This document shows, piece after piece, positions 37,781 to 46,131 of a stretch of DNA of 64,000 nt. The DNA comes from Ferrimonas gelatinilytica (GTDB taxonomy: Bacteria > Pseudomonadota > Gammaproteobacteria > Enterobacterales > Shewanellaceae). The notes under the pieces were generated by a model. The model worked only from the letters and a program-made list of their open reading frames with translations, did no database searches and was not told where the DNA came from. A program made the translations under genes and the position numbers. Position 1 is the first letter of the stretch, and every line of letters starts with the position of its first letter. The stretch lies in NCBI RefSeq assembly GCF_039544205.1, contig NZ_BAABLF010000005.1, positions 434,001-498,000 on the forward strand. The letters are read 5' to 3'.

Positions 37781-37856
37781 TGGTGGGTCGTGAAGGATTC
37801 GAACCTTCGACCAATTGGTTAAAAGCCAACTGCTCTACCAACTGAGCTAACGACCC
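37781..37856 (-). tRNA. tRNA-Lys (UUU), copy 1
   Basis: Identical 76-nt gene with encoded CCA; first after the promoter at 37910-37937. Confidence 0.97.
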
Positions 37857-37909
37857 ACTTAGACATCTTCAGTGTCGGCGCTGACGGCCTCCCCTGTCGA
37901 CGGGCGGCT

Positions 37910-37937
37910 ATAATACCAAGTTCGTTTTCGCTTGCAA
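37910..37937 (-). promoter_or_regulatory. Promoter of the tRNA-Lys array
   Basis: Minus-strand TTGCAA (37937-37932), 16-bp spacer, TATTAT (37915-37910), then a GC-rich discriminator GCCGCCCG typical of stringently controlled stable-RNA promoters. The first tRNA begins about 50 bp further on. Confidence 0.78.
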
Positions 37938-38030
37938 CCCGAAATTTAGGTTTTTGGGCTGCTTGGGCAAGAAAGCACCTAACCGGTCAAAAAAAGAAAA
38001 TTTCATGCCGCGTTAAGGGGTTATAAAGCC

Positions 38031-38756
38031 CTACTTAATGTGTTTCTGGGCAATTTTTGCCGCACTGGAGCCGGCATACTGTTCAATCACCTGGGAAAAG
38101 AATTTCTGTGCTGCAGCCTCGTCGCCCTGACGCTGGACGATGAGCCCCTGCTTAAGCAGAGCATCGGCCCGCTTACCGGAGTTCGGATAGGATTGACTGA
38201 GCGTACTGAACATCTCCCGTGCCTGATCGATCTCACCCTTGTTGTACAGCAGCTGGCCCAGCCAGTAATACGCATTTGCAGTATAGCTGGACTCAGGGTA
38301 CTGCTCGATGAACTGCTGGAACGCGGGAATGGCATCGTCAAAGCGACGCTCCTTGGTGGCAAGGTTCAACGCCCGGGTATAGCTGTCCGCCTCTGATAAC
38401 GACTGTACCGCCGGACCTGTTGGCTTGGCCGGTGCAGCGGCCGCTGGGGCCTGACGCTTTGTCAGCTCCTGATAGAGTTGACGCTGTCGCTCCACCATCT
38501 GTTCTAACTGGTAACTCTGCTGCTCATTCTGACCACGCAGTTCACCAATCTCCCGTTGCATCTGATCGACCATCTGTTCGAGACGCAACTGGGATTGACT
38601 CTGGGCGCGAAGTAACTGCTCCAACCGCTCGACCCGGCCAGAGAGATCCGTCGCGCTCAATTGGCTATTTCCCGTCACTTCCACAACGGGGGCAGGCGCA
38701 GCCGATGACTGCGCCCCCCAACTGAGAAGTGCCGCTAGGATGACGGCTCTTTTCAT
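38031..38756 (-). CDS. cpoB: Cell division coordinator CpoB (YbgF)
   Basis: 241 residues. Signal peptide (AVILAALLSWGAQSSA), then a Gln/Arg-rich trimerising coiled coil (about 35-95), a Pro/Ala linker, and TPR repeats to the C-terminus (YTANAYYWLGQLLYNKGE, SGKRADALLKQGLI). It works in the periplasm with TolA and PBP1B to time outer-membrane constriction with septal wall synthesis. Last gene of the tol-pal operon, 15 bp after pal. 241 residues is slightly short for the family (about 260). Confidence 0.95.
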   Translation of the reverse strand: MKRAVILAALLSWGAQSSAAPAPVVEVTGNSQLSATDLSGRVERLEQLLRAQSQSQLRLEQMVDQMQREIGELRGQNEQQSYQLEQMVERQRQLYQELTKRQAPAAAAPAKPTGPAVQSLSEADSYTRALNLATKERRFDDAIPAFQQFIEQYPESSYTANAYYWLGQLLYNKGEIDQAREMFSTLSQSYPNSGKRADALLKQGLIVQRQGDEAAAQKFFSQVIEQYAGSSAAKIAQKHIK

Positions 38757-38771
38757 AATGCTCGTTCTCTA

Positions 38772-39302
38772 TCAGTAGACCAGAACTGCACGACGGTTTT
38801 TGGCGTGAGCCGCTTCGGTGGCAGCGCTGTCCAGCAGCTTCTCCTCACCGTAGGGAACCACTTCCATCTGGCTGGAAAGCACACCCAGGCTCTGCAGGTA
38901 ACGCTGAACCGCTTTACCACGACGCTCGCTCAGGGCGATGTTGTATTCGGGCGTACCGCGCTCATCGGTGTGACCTTCCACGATGATTCGGGTGCTCGGG
39001 TTCTCCACCAGGAAAGCGGCGTGGGCTTCCAGCAGCTCCGCGTACTCCGGGCGAATCTCGGCGCGGTCAAAATCGAAGTAGAGGATGTGCTCTTTACGCA
39101 GGTCCGCGTACTTTTCACGCTGCATCTCTTCCGGGGTCATCACCGGCTCCAGGCCACCCACTTGCGGGCCCTGCTGCTCGATACCGGTCTGGTTGTCGAT
39201 CATCTCGGAGTCGCTGTCCATGTCAGCGTTGGAGGAACACGCAGTCAGTGCCAGAGCGGGAATCGCGAACACCAGTCCCTTAAATACTTTATTGAGTTTC
39301 AT
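38772..39302 (-). CDS. pal: Peptidoglycan-associated lipoprotein Pal
   Basis: 176 residues. The lipobox is LALTACSS with the lipidated Cys near residue 22. An acidic linker precedes the OmpA-like domain with LYFDFDRAEI, VEGHTDERGTPEYN (peptidoglycan-binding Asp and Arg) and LSERRGKAVQRYL. It anchors the outer membrane to the cell wall and binds TolB. 34 bp after tolB in the same operon. Confidence 0.97.
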   Translation of the reverse strand: MKLNKVFKGLVFAIPALALTACSSNADMDSDSEMIDNQTGIEQQGPQVGGLEPVMTPEEMQREKYADLRKEHILYFDFDRAEIRPEYAELLEAHAAFLVENPSTRIIVEGHTDERGTPEYNIALSERRGKAVQRYLQSLGVLSSQMEVVPYGEEKLLDSAATEAAHAKNRRAVLVY

Positions 39303-39336
39303 TAAAACGTTCCTTTATTTTGTTTTGGTTTACACA

Positions 39337-40686
39337 TTACAAGAAGGGTGACCAGGCAGGGGCTTTAACCGCCCCTACCGGCATCGGCAGGCGCGCTTTG
39401 AAGCGCCCATCCATGGAGACCGCCGCCAGAGTCTGGCGACCGTTATGACTGGTGCCGTAGATGATCATGCTGCCGTTGGGGGCAACACTGGGTGACTCAT
39501 CAAGGTAGGTTTCTGTCAATACATCGATATGGCCGGTGGCCAGTTCCATGCGGGCAATGTTATAGCGACCGTTGGTACGGTTTACCATCACCAGGGACTT
39601 ACCATCCGGAGTGAAGGAGCCGCCCAGGTTCCATTCGCCCTGGTAGGTCAATCGGGTAATCTTTCGGCTGGCCAGGTCGATCTGGTAAATCTGAGCCCAA
39701 CCGCCACGCTCCGAGGTGAACACCAGTGAGCGACCATCCGGAGCCCAGGCCGGCTCAGTATCGATGGCGTAGTGATTGGTAATGCGATCCAGCTTACGGG
39801 TCGCCAGATCCATCACGTAGACCTCGGTATTGCCGTCCTTGGAGAGGGTCATCGCCAGTTTCTTGCCATCCGGGGACCATTTGGGTGATCCGTTAATGCC
39901 GGCGAAATCGGTGATCCGCTCGCGCTGCTGGGTGTAGAGATCCTGGATGTAGATCTCCGAGCGACGACTTTCGAAGGAGACGTAGGCCAACTTGCGGCCA
40001 TCCGGTGACCAGTCCGGTGACATCAGCGGCTCACGGGAGCGTAACAGGACCGACTCGTTCACACCGTCATAATCGGCGACCCGCAACTGGTACTTGAACT
40101 CGCCGGCGCCCTCATCAACGGTCACGTAGGCGATCTTAGTCAGGAACGCGCCTTTGACGCCGGTCAGCGCCTCGTAAACCAGATCGGAGATCCGATGTCC
40201 AAAGCGGCGGAACTGGGATGCTGGGATCACCGCGCTGCGCCCTTCGATAATGTGATCTTTGTTTTCTGAGGGGCCCTTGTTGGCTTCCACCGCCGCCTGG
40301 GCACGGAGCAGGTCCACCAGTTCAAAGCGCACTTCGTAACGCTCATTCCCTACCGGGGTGACGCTGCCCACCACCACCGCTTCGGCACCCGTAGCCGCCC
40401 ATGCCGCCAGGTCCATCCCGGCTTCGCTATCGAGGCTGCGCTGCGGTAAGGCATTCAGTGCCAGCGGATTGAAGCTGCCGGAACGACGAAGGTCCGAGCT
40501 CACCACGTCCGCTATCTGGCTTGGCATCGCCCCGGTGCCTTTCCACGCGAAGGGCACCACCGCCACCGGGCGGGCGGCATTGACCCCCTCGGTGATCACG
40601 ATCTCCAGGGTGGCCTGGGCCGACGTGCTTATCAGCAACATCAACCCGCTCAAACTTGCCATCAGCAATTTTCTGTACTTCATCAT
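39337..40686 (-). CDS. tolB: Tol-Pal system protein TolB
   Basis: 449 residues. Signal peptide (LLMASLSGLMLLISTSAQA), an N-terminal alpha/beta domain, then a six-bladed propeller with repeated SPDGRKLAY / WSPDGKKLAM / APDGRSLVF / TPDGKSLVM motifs. It shuttles between Pal and TolA in the periplasm. The frame is open 21 bp further and would overlap tolA; the ATG pair at 40686/40683 just after the tolA stop, with AAGGA and GGAG nearby, is the better start. Confidence 0.96.
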   Translation of the reverse strand: MMKYRKLLMASLSGLMLLISTSAQATLEIVITEGVNAARPVAVVPFAWKGTGAMPSQIADVVSSDLRRSGSFNPLALNALPQRSLDSEAGMDLAAWAATGAEAVVVGSVTPVGNERYEVRFELVDLLRAQAAVEANKGPSENKDHIIEGRSAVIPASQFRRFGHRISDLVYEALTGVKGAFLTKIAYVTVDEGAGEFKYQLRVADYDGVNESVLLRSREPLMSPDWSPDGRKLAYVSFESRRSEIYIQDLYTQQRERITDFAGINGSPKWSPDGKKLAMTLSKDGNTEVYVMDLATRKLDRITNHYAIDTEPAWAPDGRSLVFTSERGGWAQIYQIDLASRKITRLTYQGEWNLGGSFTPDGKSLVMVNRTNGRYNIARMELATGHIDVLTETYLDESPSVAPNGSMIIYGTSHNGRQTLAAVSMDGRFKARLPMPVGAVKAPAWSPFL

Positions 40687-40690
40687 GTCC

Positions 40691-41620
40691 TTAAAGCTCC
40701 GGCTCAATGCGTAAATCGATCTCTTTCATCTGGTTGTAGACATCCGGCTCTTCGGAAACCGGCAGGTTGCCCGCCGCTTTGATCGCCGCCTCGGTCGCCC
40801 GACACACCGCCGTATCACCGCCCAACACACGGTAGTTAAAAACAAAACCGTCAGGCGCCAGATTCAGGCGTACCCGGCACTGTTTGCCACGCATGTTGCT
40901 GTCGGTTCTCAAATGACGCTTGATCGCCTGACGGATCAGGATGGAGTATCGATCCACTTCGGAGAGAACCTGGCGCTGTCGGGCCTGGGCTAGCTCCGCC
41001 TGTTCCGCCGCCATCATATCGGCTAACTCCGCCTCTCTGGCGCGGCGTGCCGCTTCCTCAGCCTCTCGCTGCTTGCGTGCTTCGGCCGCTTTTCGCTCCG
41101 CTTCCGCCTTGGCCTTGCGCTCCGCCTCTGCCTTGGCGGCGGCCGCTTCTTCGACTTTGCGCTTGCGTTCCGCTTCGGCCCGTGCAGCCTCCTCCTGACG
41201 TCGCTTCTCTGCAGCCGCCTTGGCTTGTCGCTCCTCCTGCTCCTGTTTCAGCCGAGCCTGTTTCGCCGCCTCTTCCGCCTTCTTTATCTCCTGCTGGCGC
41301 TGCTGCCGCTCCTGTTCAAGGCGTCGGATCTGCTCCTGCTCCTGCTGGCGCTTGCGTTCCGCTTCCTTTGCCTTGCGCTCCCGCTCCGCCTGACGCTGTC
41401 GTTCTGCTTCCTGCTGCGCCGCTTCCGCCGCGCGGATCCGGTCCACCTGCTTTTTTACCTGGTCACTGTCCACCACAGTGGCCTGGACCACAGGCGCGCT
41501 GGATTGGGTCGGCTGCGGCCGCTCGGCACTGAAATCCACACTGACCGCCAGCAACACCAGCAGGCCCGCATGGCCAAGCAGGGAGATAATTAAAGCGGGG
41601 CTGACAGGCAATCTCTTCAC
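40691..41620 (-). CDS. tolA: Inner-membrane protein TolA
   Basis: 309 residues, shorter than E. coli TolA (421). One N-terminal membrane helix (ALIISLLGHAGLLVLLAVSV) is followed by a long Ala/Glu/Lys/Arg-rich helical domain (about 60-210) with many EAERK/KAEAERK repeats. The compact C-terminal domain has CRVRLNLAPDGFVFNYRV and a second Cys in TAVCRATEA that probably form a disulphide. It links the TolQR motor to TolB/Pal across the periplasm. The Ala/Lys/Glu repeats create long spurious frames on the other strand. Confidence 0.95.
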   Translation of the reverse strand: MKRLPVSPALIISLLGHAGLLVLLAVSVDFSAERPQPTQSSAPVVQATVVDSDQVKKQVDRIRAAEAAQQEAERQRQAERERKAKEAERKRQQEQEQIRRLEQERQQRQQEIKKAEEAAKQARLKQEQEERQAKAAAEKRRQEEAARAEAERKRKVEEAAAAKAEAERKAKAEAERKAAEARKQREAEEAARRAREAELADMMAAEQAELAQARQRQVLSEVDRYSILIRQAIKRHLRTDSNMRGKQCRVRLNLAPDGFVFNYRVLGGDTAVCRATEAAIKAAGNLPVSEEPDVYNQMKEIDLRIEPEL

Positions 41621-41623
41621 GGC

Positions 41624-42055
41624 TTACTCCCCCGGTTCCGTCATCAGGCCCACAGAGGGGACGCCGGCACCCTGCAGGGTGATCATCAGCTGGATAACAA
41701 CGTCATAGGTCACCAAGCGATCGCCATTCACCACCACCGGCCGCTCCGGGTCCACCGTCAGTTCGGCTGCGACCAGGGCCGCCAGCTCATCCAACTGCAG
41801 GGGTTTATTCTCATCCACGGTGCCGTTATCAAGGAAGTACTCCCCCTGGGCATTCACCGACGCCACCAGAGGGGGCTTGGAGTCCGAGTCCAGCGGCTCA
41901 GCCGAAGCCTGGGGCAGATCCACGTCCACCCCCTGGGTGATCAGCGGTGCCGTCGCCATAAAGATAATGAGGAGCACCAACATCACATCGATGTAGGGCA
42001 CCACGTTGATCTCGGCGACCTTGCGACGCCGCTTACGCTGATACGCCGGGATCAC
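41624..42055 (-). CDS. tolR: TolR, ExbD-family motor subunit
   Basis: 143 residues. One membrane helix contains the essential Asp (NVVPYIDVMLVLLIIFM, Asp near 23), followed by a periplasmic domain (VDLPQASAEPL...). With TolQ it forms the proton-driven motor that energises TolA. Its start overlaps the tolQ stop in ATGA. Confidence 0.96.
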   Translation of the reverse strand: MIPAYQRKRRRKVAEINVVPYIDVMLVLLIIFMATAPLITQGVDVDLPQASAEPLDSDSKPPLVASVNAQGEYFLDNGTVDENKPLQLDELAALVAAELTVDPERPVVVNGDRLVTYDVVIQLMITLQGAGVPSVGLMTEPGE

Positions 42056-42741
42056 TCGCTACGCTCCCCACCCCGGCTGTGTGCCTGCCGATGCAGAATG
42101 GCGGAAAACTCATCCATAAAGTTGGCGTAAGTGTTCTCCAGTTTTTCAACCCGGGTCGAAAAACGGTTAAAGAAGATCACCGCGGGAATGGCGGCAAAGA
42201 GGCCCATGGCCGTGGCAATCAGCGCTTCGGCGATCCCCGGCGCCACCATGTTCAGGGTGGCATGCTGCACGCTGCCCAGGGCGATGAAGGAGTTCATGAT
42301 CCCCCAGACGGTACCAAACAGTCCGATATAGGGGCTGGTGGAGCCGATAGAGGCAAGCATCGGCAGATGCAGCTCCAGCTTGTCCACTTCCCGGGAGAGC
42401 GCCACCCGCATGGAGCGGTAACATCCGTCCATCACCGCATCCGGGCTGCGGGAGCTCTTGGCCAGACGCATGTATTCGCGAAACCCATTAGTAAACAGCA
42501 GTTCCAGTCCCTGATTACGCTCCCGTGACGCCAGCTCGTTATAGAGTTGATTCAGGTCCACCCCGGACCAGAACTTGTCTTCAAACTGACGAGCCTGCTG
42601 CGTCGCCTCGCGCAGCACCTTTTGACGCTGAAGGATCACCGTCCAGGCTGCGACCGAGAGGGCCATCAATAGCAACATCACCAGCTTGACCAATAAGCTG
42701 GCTTCCAGAAACAGACCGATAAATGAGATCTCAGCCGACAC
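42052..42741 (-). CDS. tolQ: TolQ, MotA/ExbB-family proton channel subunit
   Basis: 229 residues, three membrane helices. The conserved helix 2-3 region reads IGSTSPYIGLFGTVWGIMNSF and IAEALIATAMGLFAAIPAV, standard for TolQ/ExbB. It forms a pentamer around TolR. It overlaps the end of ybgC by 11 bp and tolR by 4 bp. Confidence 0.97.
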   Translation of the reverse strand: MSAEISFIGLFLEASLLVKLVMLLLMALSVAAWTVILQRQKVLREATQQARQFEDKFWSGVDLNQLYNELASRERNQGLELLFTNGFREYMRLAKSSRSPDAVMDGCYRSMRVALSREVDKLELHLPMLASIGSTSPYIGLFGTVWGIMNSFIALGSVQHATLNMVAPGIAEALIATAMGLFAAIPAVIFFNRFSTRVEKLENTYANFMDEFSAILHRQAHSRGGERSE

Positions 42742-43141
42742 GTGCTAACTCCTGTTTGATCGCGGGTGGGATCCGCACCGGGCGAAACGTCTGTGCATTC
42801 AGACATCCCACCTTCACCTGGGCCTGGCAATATACCCTGCCCTGCTCATCCTGCAGTGACTGCTGGAACGCCATCGACGCTCCGGCGATCTGCTGAAGCT
42901 CAGAAACCACGGTTAATGACTGATTAAACCGTGCCGGATAGAGAAAGTCGATGAGCATCTGCCGAACCACAAAGACAACCCCATTTGCCATCAGGTCATC
43001 CTGTTCGAACCCTGCCTGGCGCAGCATCTCTGTCCGGGCATGTTCGAAAAAGTTGAGGTAGTTGGCGTGATAAACCACCCCTCCGGCATCCGTATCCGAG
43101 TAGTAGACGCGCACCGGCCAGCAATGAATAGGGTTTCCCAC
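42731..43141 (-). CDS. ybgC: Acyl-CoA thioesterase YbgC (hot-dog fold), first gene of the tol-pal operon
   Basis: 136 residues, GTG start. The YSDTDAGGVVYHANYLNFFEHARTE stretch carries the catalytic Asp of the 4HBT hot-dog family (YSDTDAGG). It hydrolyses short- or long-chain acyl-CoA/ACP and is the usual first gene of tol-pal operons. No strong ribosome site precedes the GTG. Confidence 0.95.
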   Translation of the reverse strand: MGNPIHCWPVRVYYSDTDAGGVVYHANYLNFFEHARTEMLRQAGFEQDDLMANGVVFVVRQMLIDFLYPARFNQSLTVVSELQQIAGASMAFQQSLQDEQGRVYCQAQVKVGCLNAQTFRPVRIPPAIKQELARVG

Positions 43142-43573
43142 AAGCTATTAACGATTTAATTATGTTGTCGAGCCACTATACCCGACCGTCAGCGTACTGT
43201 GGAGGGGTGAAAATCTTGCATTTTGTTGACTTATCACCCAAATCGGCTCGACTGGTCACTTTTTGTCGCACTCTAAACTCCCGCTTCAGCTCGAGCGAAC
43301 GCCGCCCGCAACAACGGGCAAGCTCGGCGAGTTTCGCACTGAGCTCACAGACTGTGATACCCCCTTTTAAGATCCCAGCACCACGTCCCTTACCGATTTT
43401 AAGCACAATTTTTTTCAACCTTGCATAGGGCGAAATGACCGTCAATCCCAAAGTCAGGGGCTCGACACGAGCGATGCTCGCCGATTTAAAGAGGCTGTTT
43501 GCACCGAAAACCTTTACCGAAACGATGGGTCAAAGCATTAGTTTTAGTAATGGTAATGGGCAGTTTTTCTTGT
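43142..43573. other. Intergenic region upstream of ybgC
   Basis: About 430 bp. A minus-strand TATAGT near 43175-43180 is a possible -10 for ybgC-tolQRAB. A 91-codon leftward frame (43176-43451) has no support. No other feature was recognised before the small-RNA promoter. Confidence 0.5.
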
Positions 43574-43602
43574 TTGTTCAGCGGAGGCGGACTCTCTAGA
43601 AT
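43574..43602 (+). promoter_or_regulatory. Stable-RNA-type promoter for the candidate small RNA
   Basis: TTGTTC (43574-43579), 17-bp spacer, TAGAAT (43597-43602), followed by the GC-rich discriminator ACGCCC. Confidence 0.68.
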
Positions 43603-43608
43603 ACGCCC

Positions 43609-43756
43609 TGTTTTCGGAGCTCACTGGCCGGATGGCCAAAGTCTTCCGTCGTGACAGAGTTGAGCGTTCTGTCGCGTTCTCTGGTTCTTTGCTTAACTTC
43701 CTTAGAGATTGGATCAATGTCCATCTAGCCCGCTGCAGTGCAGCGGGTTTTTTTTT
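43609..43756 (+). ncRNA. Candidate small RNA of about 148 nt, unidentified
   Basis: A promoter with ideal spacing, a stretch without a credible coding frame (the 77-codon frame from 43632 runs through the terminator and has no ribosome site), and a textbook terminator. The segment CTGGCCGGATGGCCAAAG can fold locally, and GACAGAGTTGAGCGTTCTGTC forms a short stem. I could not match it to Spot 42, 6S, tmRNA or RyhB. The discriminator looks like those of the tRNA promoters in this window, suggesting growth-rate control. Confidence 0.52.
43729..43756 (+). terminator. Terminator of the candidate small RNA
   Basis: Perfect 9-bp stem (CCCGCTGCA / TGCAGCGGG) with nine T; no rightward gene precedes it within 5 kb. 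Confidence 0.9.
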
Positions 43757-43798
43757 GGCTTTTTGTTTGGCGCGCTCGTCATACGACCTTGTGCGGAC

Positions 43799-43826
43799 AA
43801 AAAAATGCCGCCCGGTTGGGCGGCAT
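43799..43826 (-). terminator. Terminator of the psrA-fadE transcript
   Basis: 9-bp stem (ATGCCGCCC / GGGCGGCAT), 4-nt loop; leftward it ends in seven T (plus-strand A 43799-43805). Confidence 0.9.
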
Positions 43827-43848
43827 CGCGCTTTGGAAACGTCACCGG

Positions 43849-46122
43849 TTAAAGCTTGGTGAACTCATCCACATCGATAGCTTTTCGGCTCAGAGCCTGC
43901 GCTTCCAACCACTGCGCCTTCTCCTGTTCCGTCACCAGCGCCTGCTCGACAGCCAGATCCAGTGTCTCCTCGCCCATCGGGCCACGGGGCAGTTGTCCCG
44001 CCCGCTGCGCCTTCTTCAACCGCTTGGCGATCCCCGCAACCCCGTACTGTGCCAGGAACGCCTTTTCCACCAGGGCCACGCCCCCTTCGTCCTCGTCCAG
44101 GATCTGGCAGAGGTGGGTCAATCGATCCCGGGCGCTGCCCGGCTGCTGAACGGCGCGAGCTACGGCCTTGGCCTGCTCATCACTGGGACCATGGAAGTGG
44201 TTACCCAGGGGCTGGACCAACAGTCGGCAAAGCACGGAAACAAAGCGGTTGGGGAAGTTACGGAGTGCCTGACTCAGGGCCTTGGCCGCCTCGTGCAGAC
44301 ACTGTGCCATGGCATATTCCACGAAGGGCAGATCCGCCTGCTGACGTCCATCCATCTCGTAGTTACGCAGTACCGCAGAGCCCAGATAGAGCTGACTCAA
44401 TACATCCCCCAGTCGAGCTGAAATCATCTCTCGACGCTTGAGATCACCGCCCAGGGTCAGCATCGCCAGGTCAGAAACGATGGCCAGGTTGGCAGAGAGA
44501 CGAGAGAGCTGCTGGTAATAGTGCGCCGTCGGACCGGCCACCGGCTTATCCGCGAATCGCGCACCGGTCAAACCATGCCACAGGGAGGTCAGAGCATTGC
44601 GAATAGAGAAGACAATGTGGGACATCAGCAGGCCGTCGAAACGTGCCAGTCCCTTGTCGGTATCCGGATCCGCCACCGCTTCCATCTCCGCCAACACATA
44701 GGGGTGACAGCGGGTCGCCCCCTGACCGAAGATCATCAGGTTGCGGGTCAGAATGTTGGCCCCCTCGACGGTGATGGCCACCGGCATGATGGTATAGACA
44801 TTACCGAGGTAGTTGTTGGGCCCCAGTTGGATCCCCTTACCGGCCTGAACGTCCATGGCATCGTTGATCACCCGGCGCCCCAGCTCCGTCATGTGGTACT
44901 TGGCAATCGCCGTGACGACCGAGGGTTTTTGATGGGTATCGATGGCCGTCAGGGTCAGCTTACGGGCCGACTCGAGAATGTAGGTGTTACCGGCAATGCG
45001 CGCCAGCGCCTCCTGAACGCCCTCGAACTCACCGATATTGACGCCAAACTGGCTGCGTACACCACAGTAAGCACTGGTGCTGCGCGTGGAAAGGTGCCCG
45101 GTTGCCGTCGCCAAGGCCGGCAGGGAGATCCCGCGGCCGGCGGAGAGACACTCCACCAACATACGCCAGCCCTTGCCGGCGTACTCGGCGCCGCCGATCA
45201 ACCACTCCATTGGGATAAAGACATCCTTACCCCGGGTGGTGCCGTTCATGAACGCCTGGCTCAAAGGATCATGTCGGTTGCCATTCTCCACGCCGGGATG
45301 GTCGGTGGGGATCAGCGCACAGGTGATGCCGATCTCTTTCTGGTTGCCCAGCAAAGCATCCGGATCTTTCAGCTTGAATGCCAGCCCAAGCACCGTGGCC
45401 ACCGGCGCCAGCGTGATATAGCGCTTGTCCCAGGTGACTCGAACGCCCAACACCTCTTCGCCTTCGAACTCACCGCGACAGACGATGCCGACGTCCGGGA
45501 TGCCACCGGCATCGGATCCGGCGGTAGGGCCGGTCAGCGCAAAGCAGGGGATCTCATCACCATTGGCGAGCGCCGGCAGCCAGCGATCTTTCTGCGCTTC
45601 GGTGCCGTAATGGGCCAACAGTTCACCGGGGCCCAGCGAGTTCGGCACCATGACCGAAACCGCAACACTCATGGAACGGGCGGCGATCCGGGATACGATG
45701 GTGGAGTTAGCGTAAGCGGAAAATTCTAGGCCGCCGTACGACTTGGGGATAATCAGGGCAAAGAACTTCTCCTTGCGCAAGTAATCCCAAACCGCCTTGG
45801 GCATATCTTTCTGGTTAACGATCTCGTAATCGTCGATCATCGTCAGCAGGGTTTTCACCTGGTTATCCAGGAACGCCTGCTCGTCCGCGGTCAGACTGTT
45901 GGCCGGGAAGCTGTGCAGTTGATTCCAGTCCGGCGCACCGCGAAACAGCTCACCATCCCACCAGACGTTACCCGCTTCCATCGCTTCCCGTTCGGTTTGG
46001 GACAGCGGAGGCAGAACCCGCTTCATAAAATCGTAGGCCGGCTTGGCAATTACCTGCCGCCGGATGTCTTTGACTGCGAAGATCACGATCACCGCGATCG
46101 CAAGCAGAAACAACAAGGTCAT
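43849..46122 (-). CDS. fadE: Acyl-CoA dehydrogenase FadE
   Basis: 757 residues, somewhat shorter than E. coli FadE (814). An N-terminal membrane helix (LLFLLAIAVIVIFAV) precedes the dehydrogenase domains. Recognisable parts are YGGLEFSAYANSTIV, CFALTGPTAGSDAGG, the RGISLPALATATGH region, DVQAGKGIQLGPNNYLG, and a C-terminal FadE-specific extension after about 480. It makes the first double bond in fatty-acid beta-oxidation. It lies 9 bp after psrA in the same operon, which fits fatty-acid-responsive control. Confidence 0.95.
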   Translation of the reverse strand: MTLLFLLAIAVIVIFAVKDIRRQVIAKPAYDFMKRVLPPLSQTEREAMEAGNVWWDGELFRGAPDWNQLHSFPANSLTADEQAFLDNQVKTLLTMIDDYEIVNQKDMPKAVWDYLRKEKFFALIIPKSYGGLEFSAYANSTIVSRIAARSMSVAVSVMVPNSLGPGELLAHYGTEAQKDRWLPALANGDEIPCFALTGPTAGSDAGGIPDVGIVCRGEFEGEEVLGVRVTWDKRYITLAPVATVLGLAFKLKDPDALLGNQKEIGITCALIPTDHPGVENGNRHDPLSQAFMNGTTRGKDVFIPMEWLIGGAEYAGKGWRMLVECLSAGRGISLPALATATGHLSTRSTSAYCGVRSQFGVNIGEFEGVQEALARIAGNTYILESARKLTLTAIDTHQKPSVVTAIAKYHMTELGRRVINDAMDVQAGKGIQLGPNNYLGNVYTIMPVAITVEGANILTRNLMIFGQGATRCHPYVLAEMEAVADPDTDKGLARFDGLLMSHIVFSIRNALTSLWHGLTGARFADKPVAGPTAHYYQQLSRLSANLAIVSDLAMLTLGGDLKRREMISARLGDVLSQLYLGSAVLRNYEMDGRQQADLPFVEYAMAQCLHEAAKALSQALRNFPNRFVSVLCRLLVQPLGNHFHGPSDEQAKAVARAVQQPGSARDRLTHLCQILDEDEGGVALVEKAFLAQYGVAGIAKRLKKAQRAGQLPRGPMGEETLDLAVEQALVTEQEKAQWLEAQALSRKAIDVDEFTKL

Positions 46123-46131
46123 GGGATATCC

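Larger units (their letters stand above)
36874..37856 (-). repeat. Nine-unit tandem tRNA-Lys array, period 113-114 bp
   Basis: Nine identical 76-bp tRNA genes are separated by eight spacers of 37-38 bp. The spacers themselves are near-copies (ACAATGGTACTCCCC..., then a TTCGC/GCGAA hairpin with a 5-nt loop, then AAAAAGAAG). The outermost spacers differ most, as expected for growth by unequal crossing-over in the middle. One promoter upstream can serve the whole array, giving a transcript of about 1 kb for RNase processing. Confidence 0.95.

Noticed and set aside
36874..37856. Regular direct repeats resembling a CRISPR array
   Set aside because: The 76-bp unit is a complete tRNA-Lys gene and the spacers are near-identical to each other, not unique; no cas genes are present.
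43176..43451. 91-codon leftward frame upstream of ybgC
   Set aside because: No ribosome site or homology; it occupies the likely ybgC promoter region.
43632..43862. 76-codon frame through the candidate small RNA
   Set aside because: It runs through a strong terminator and into the fadE terminator, with no ribosome site.
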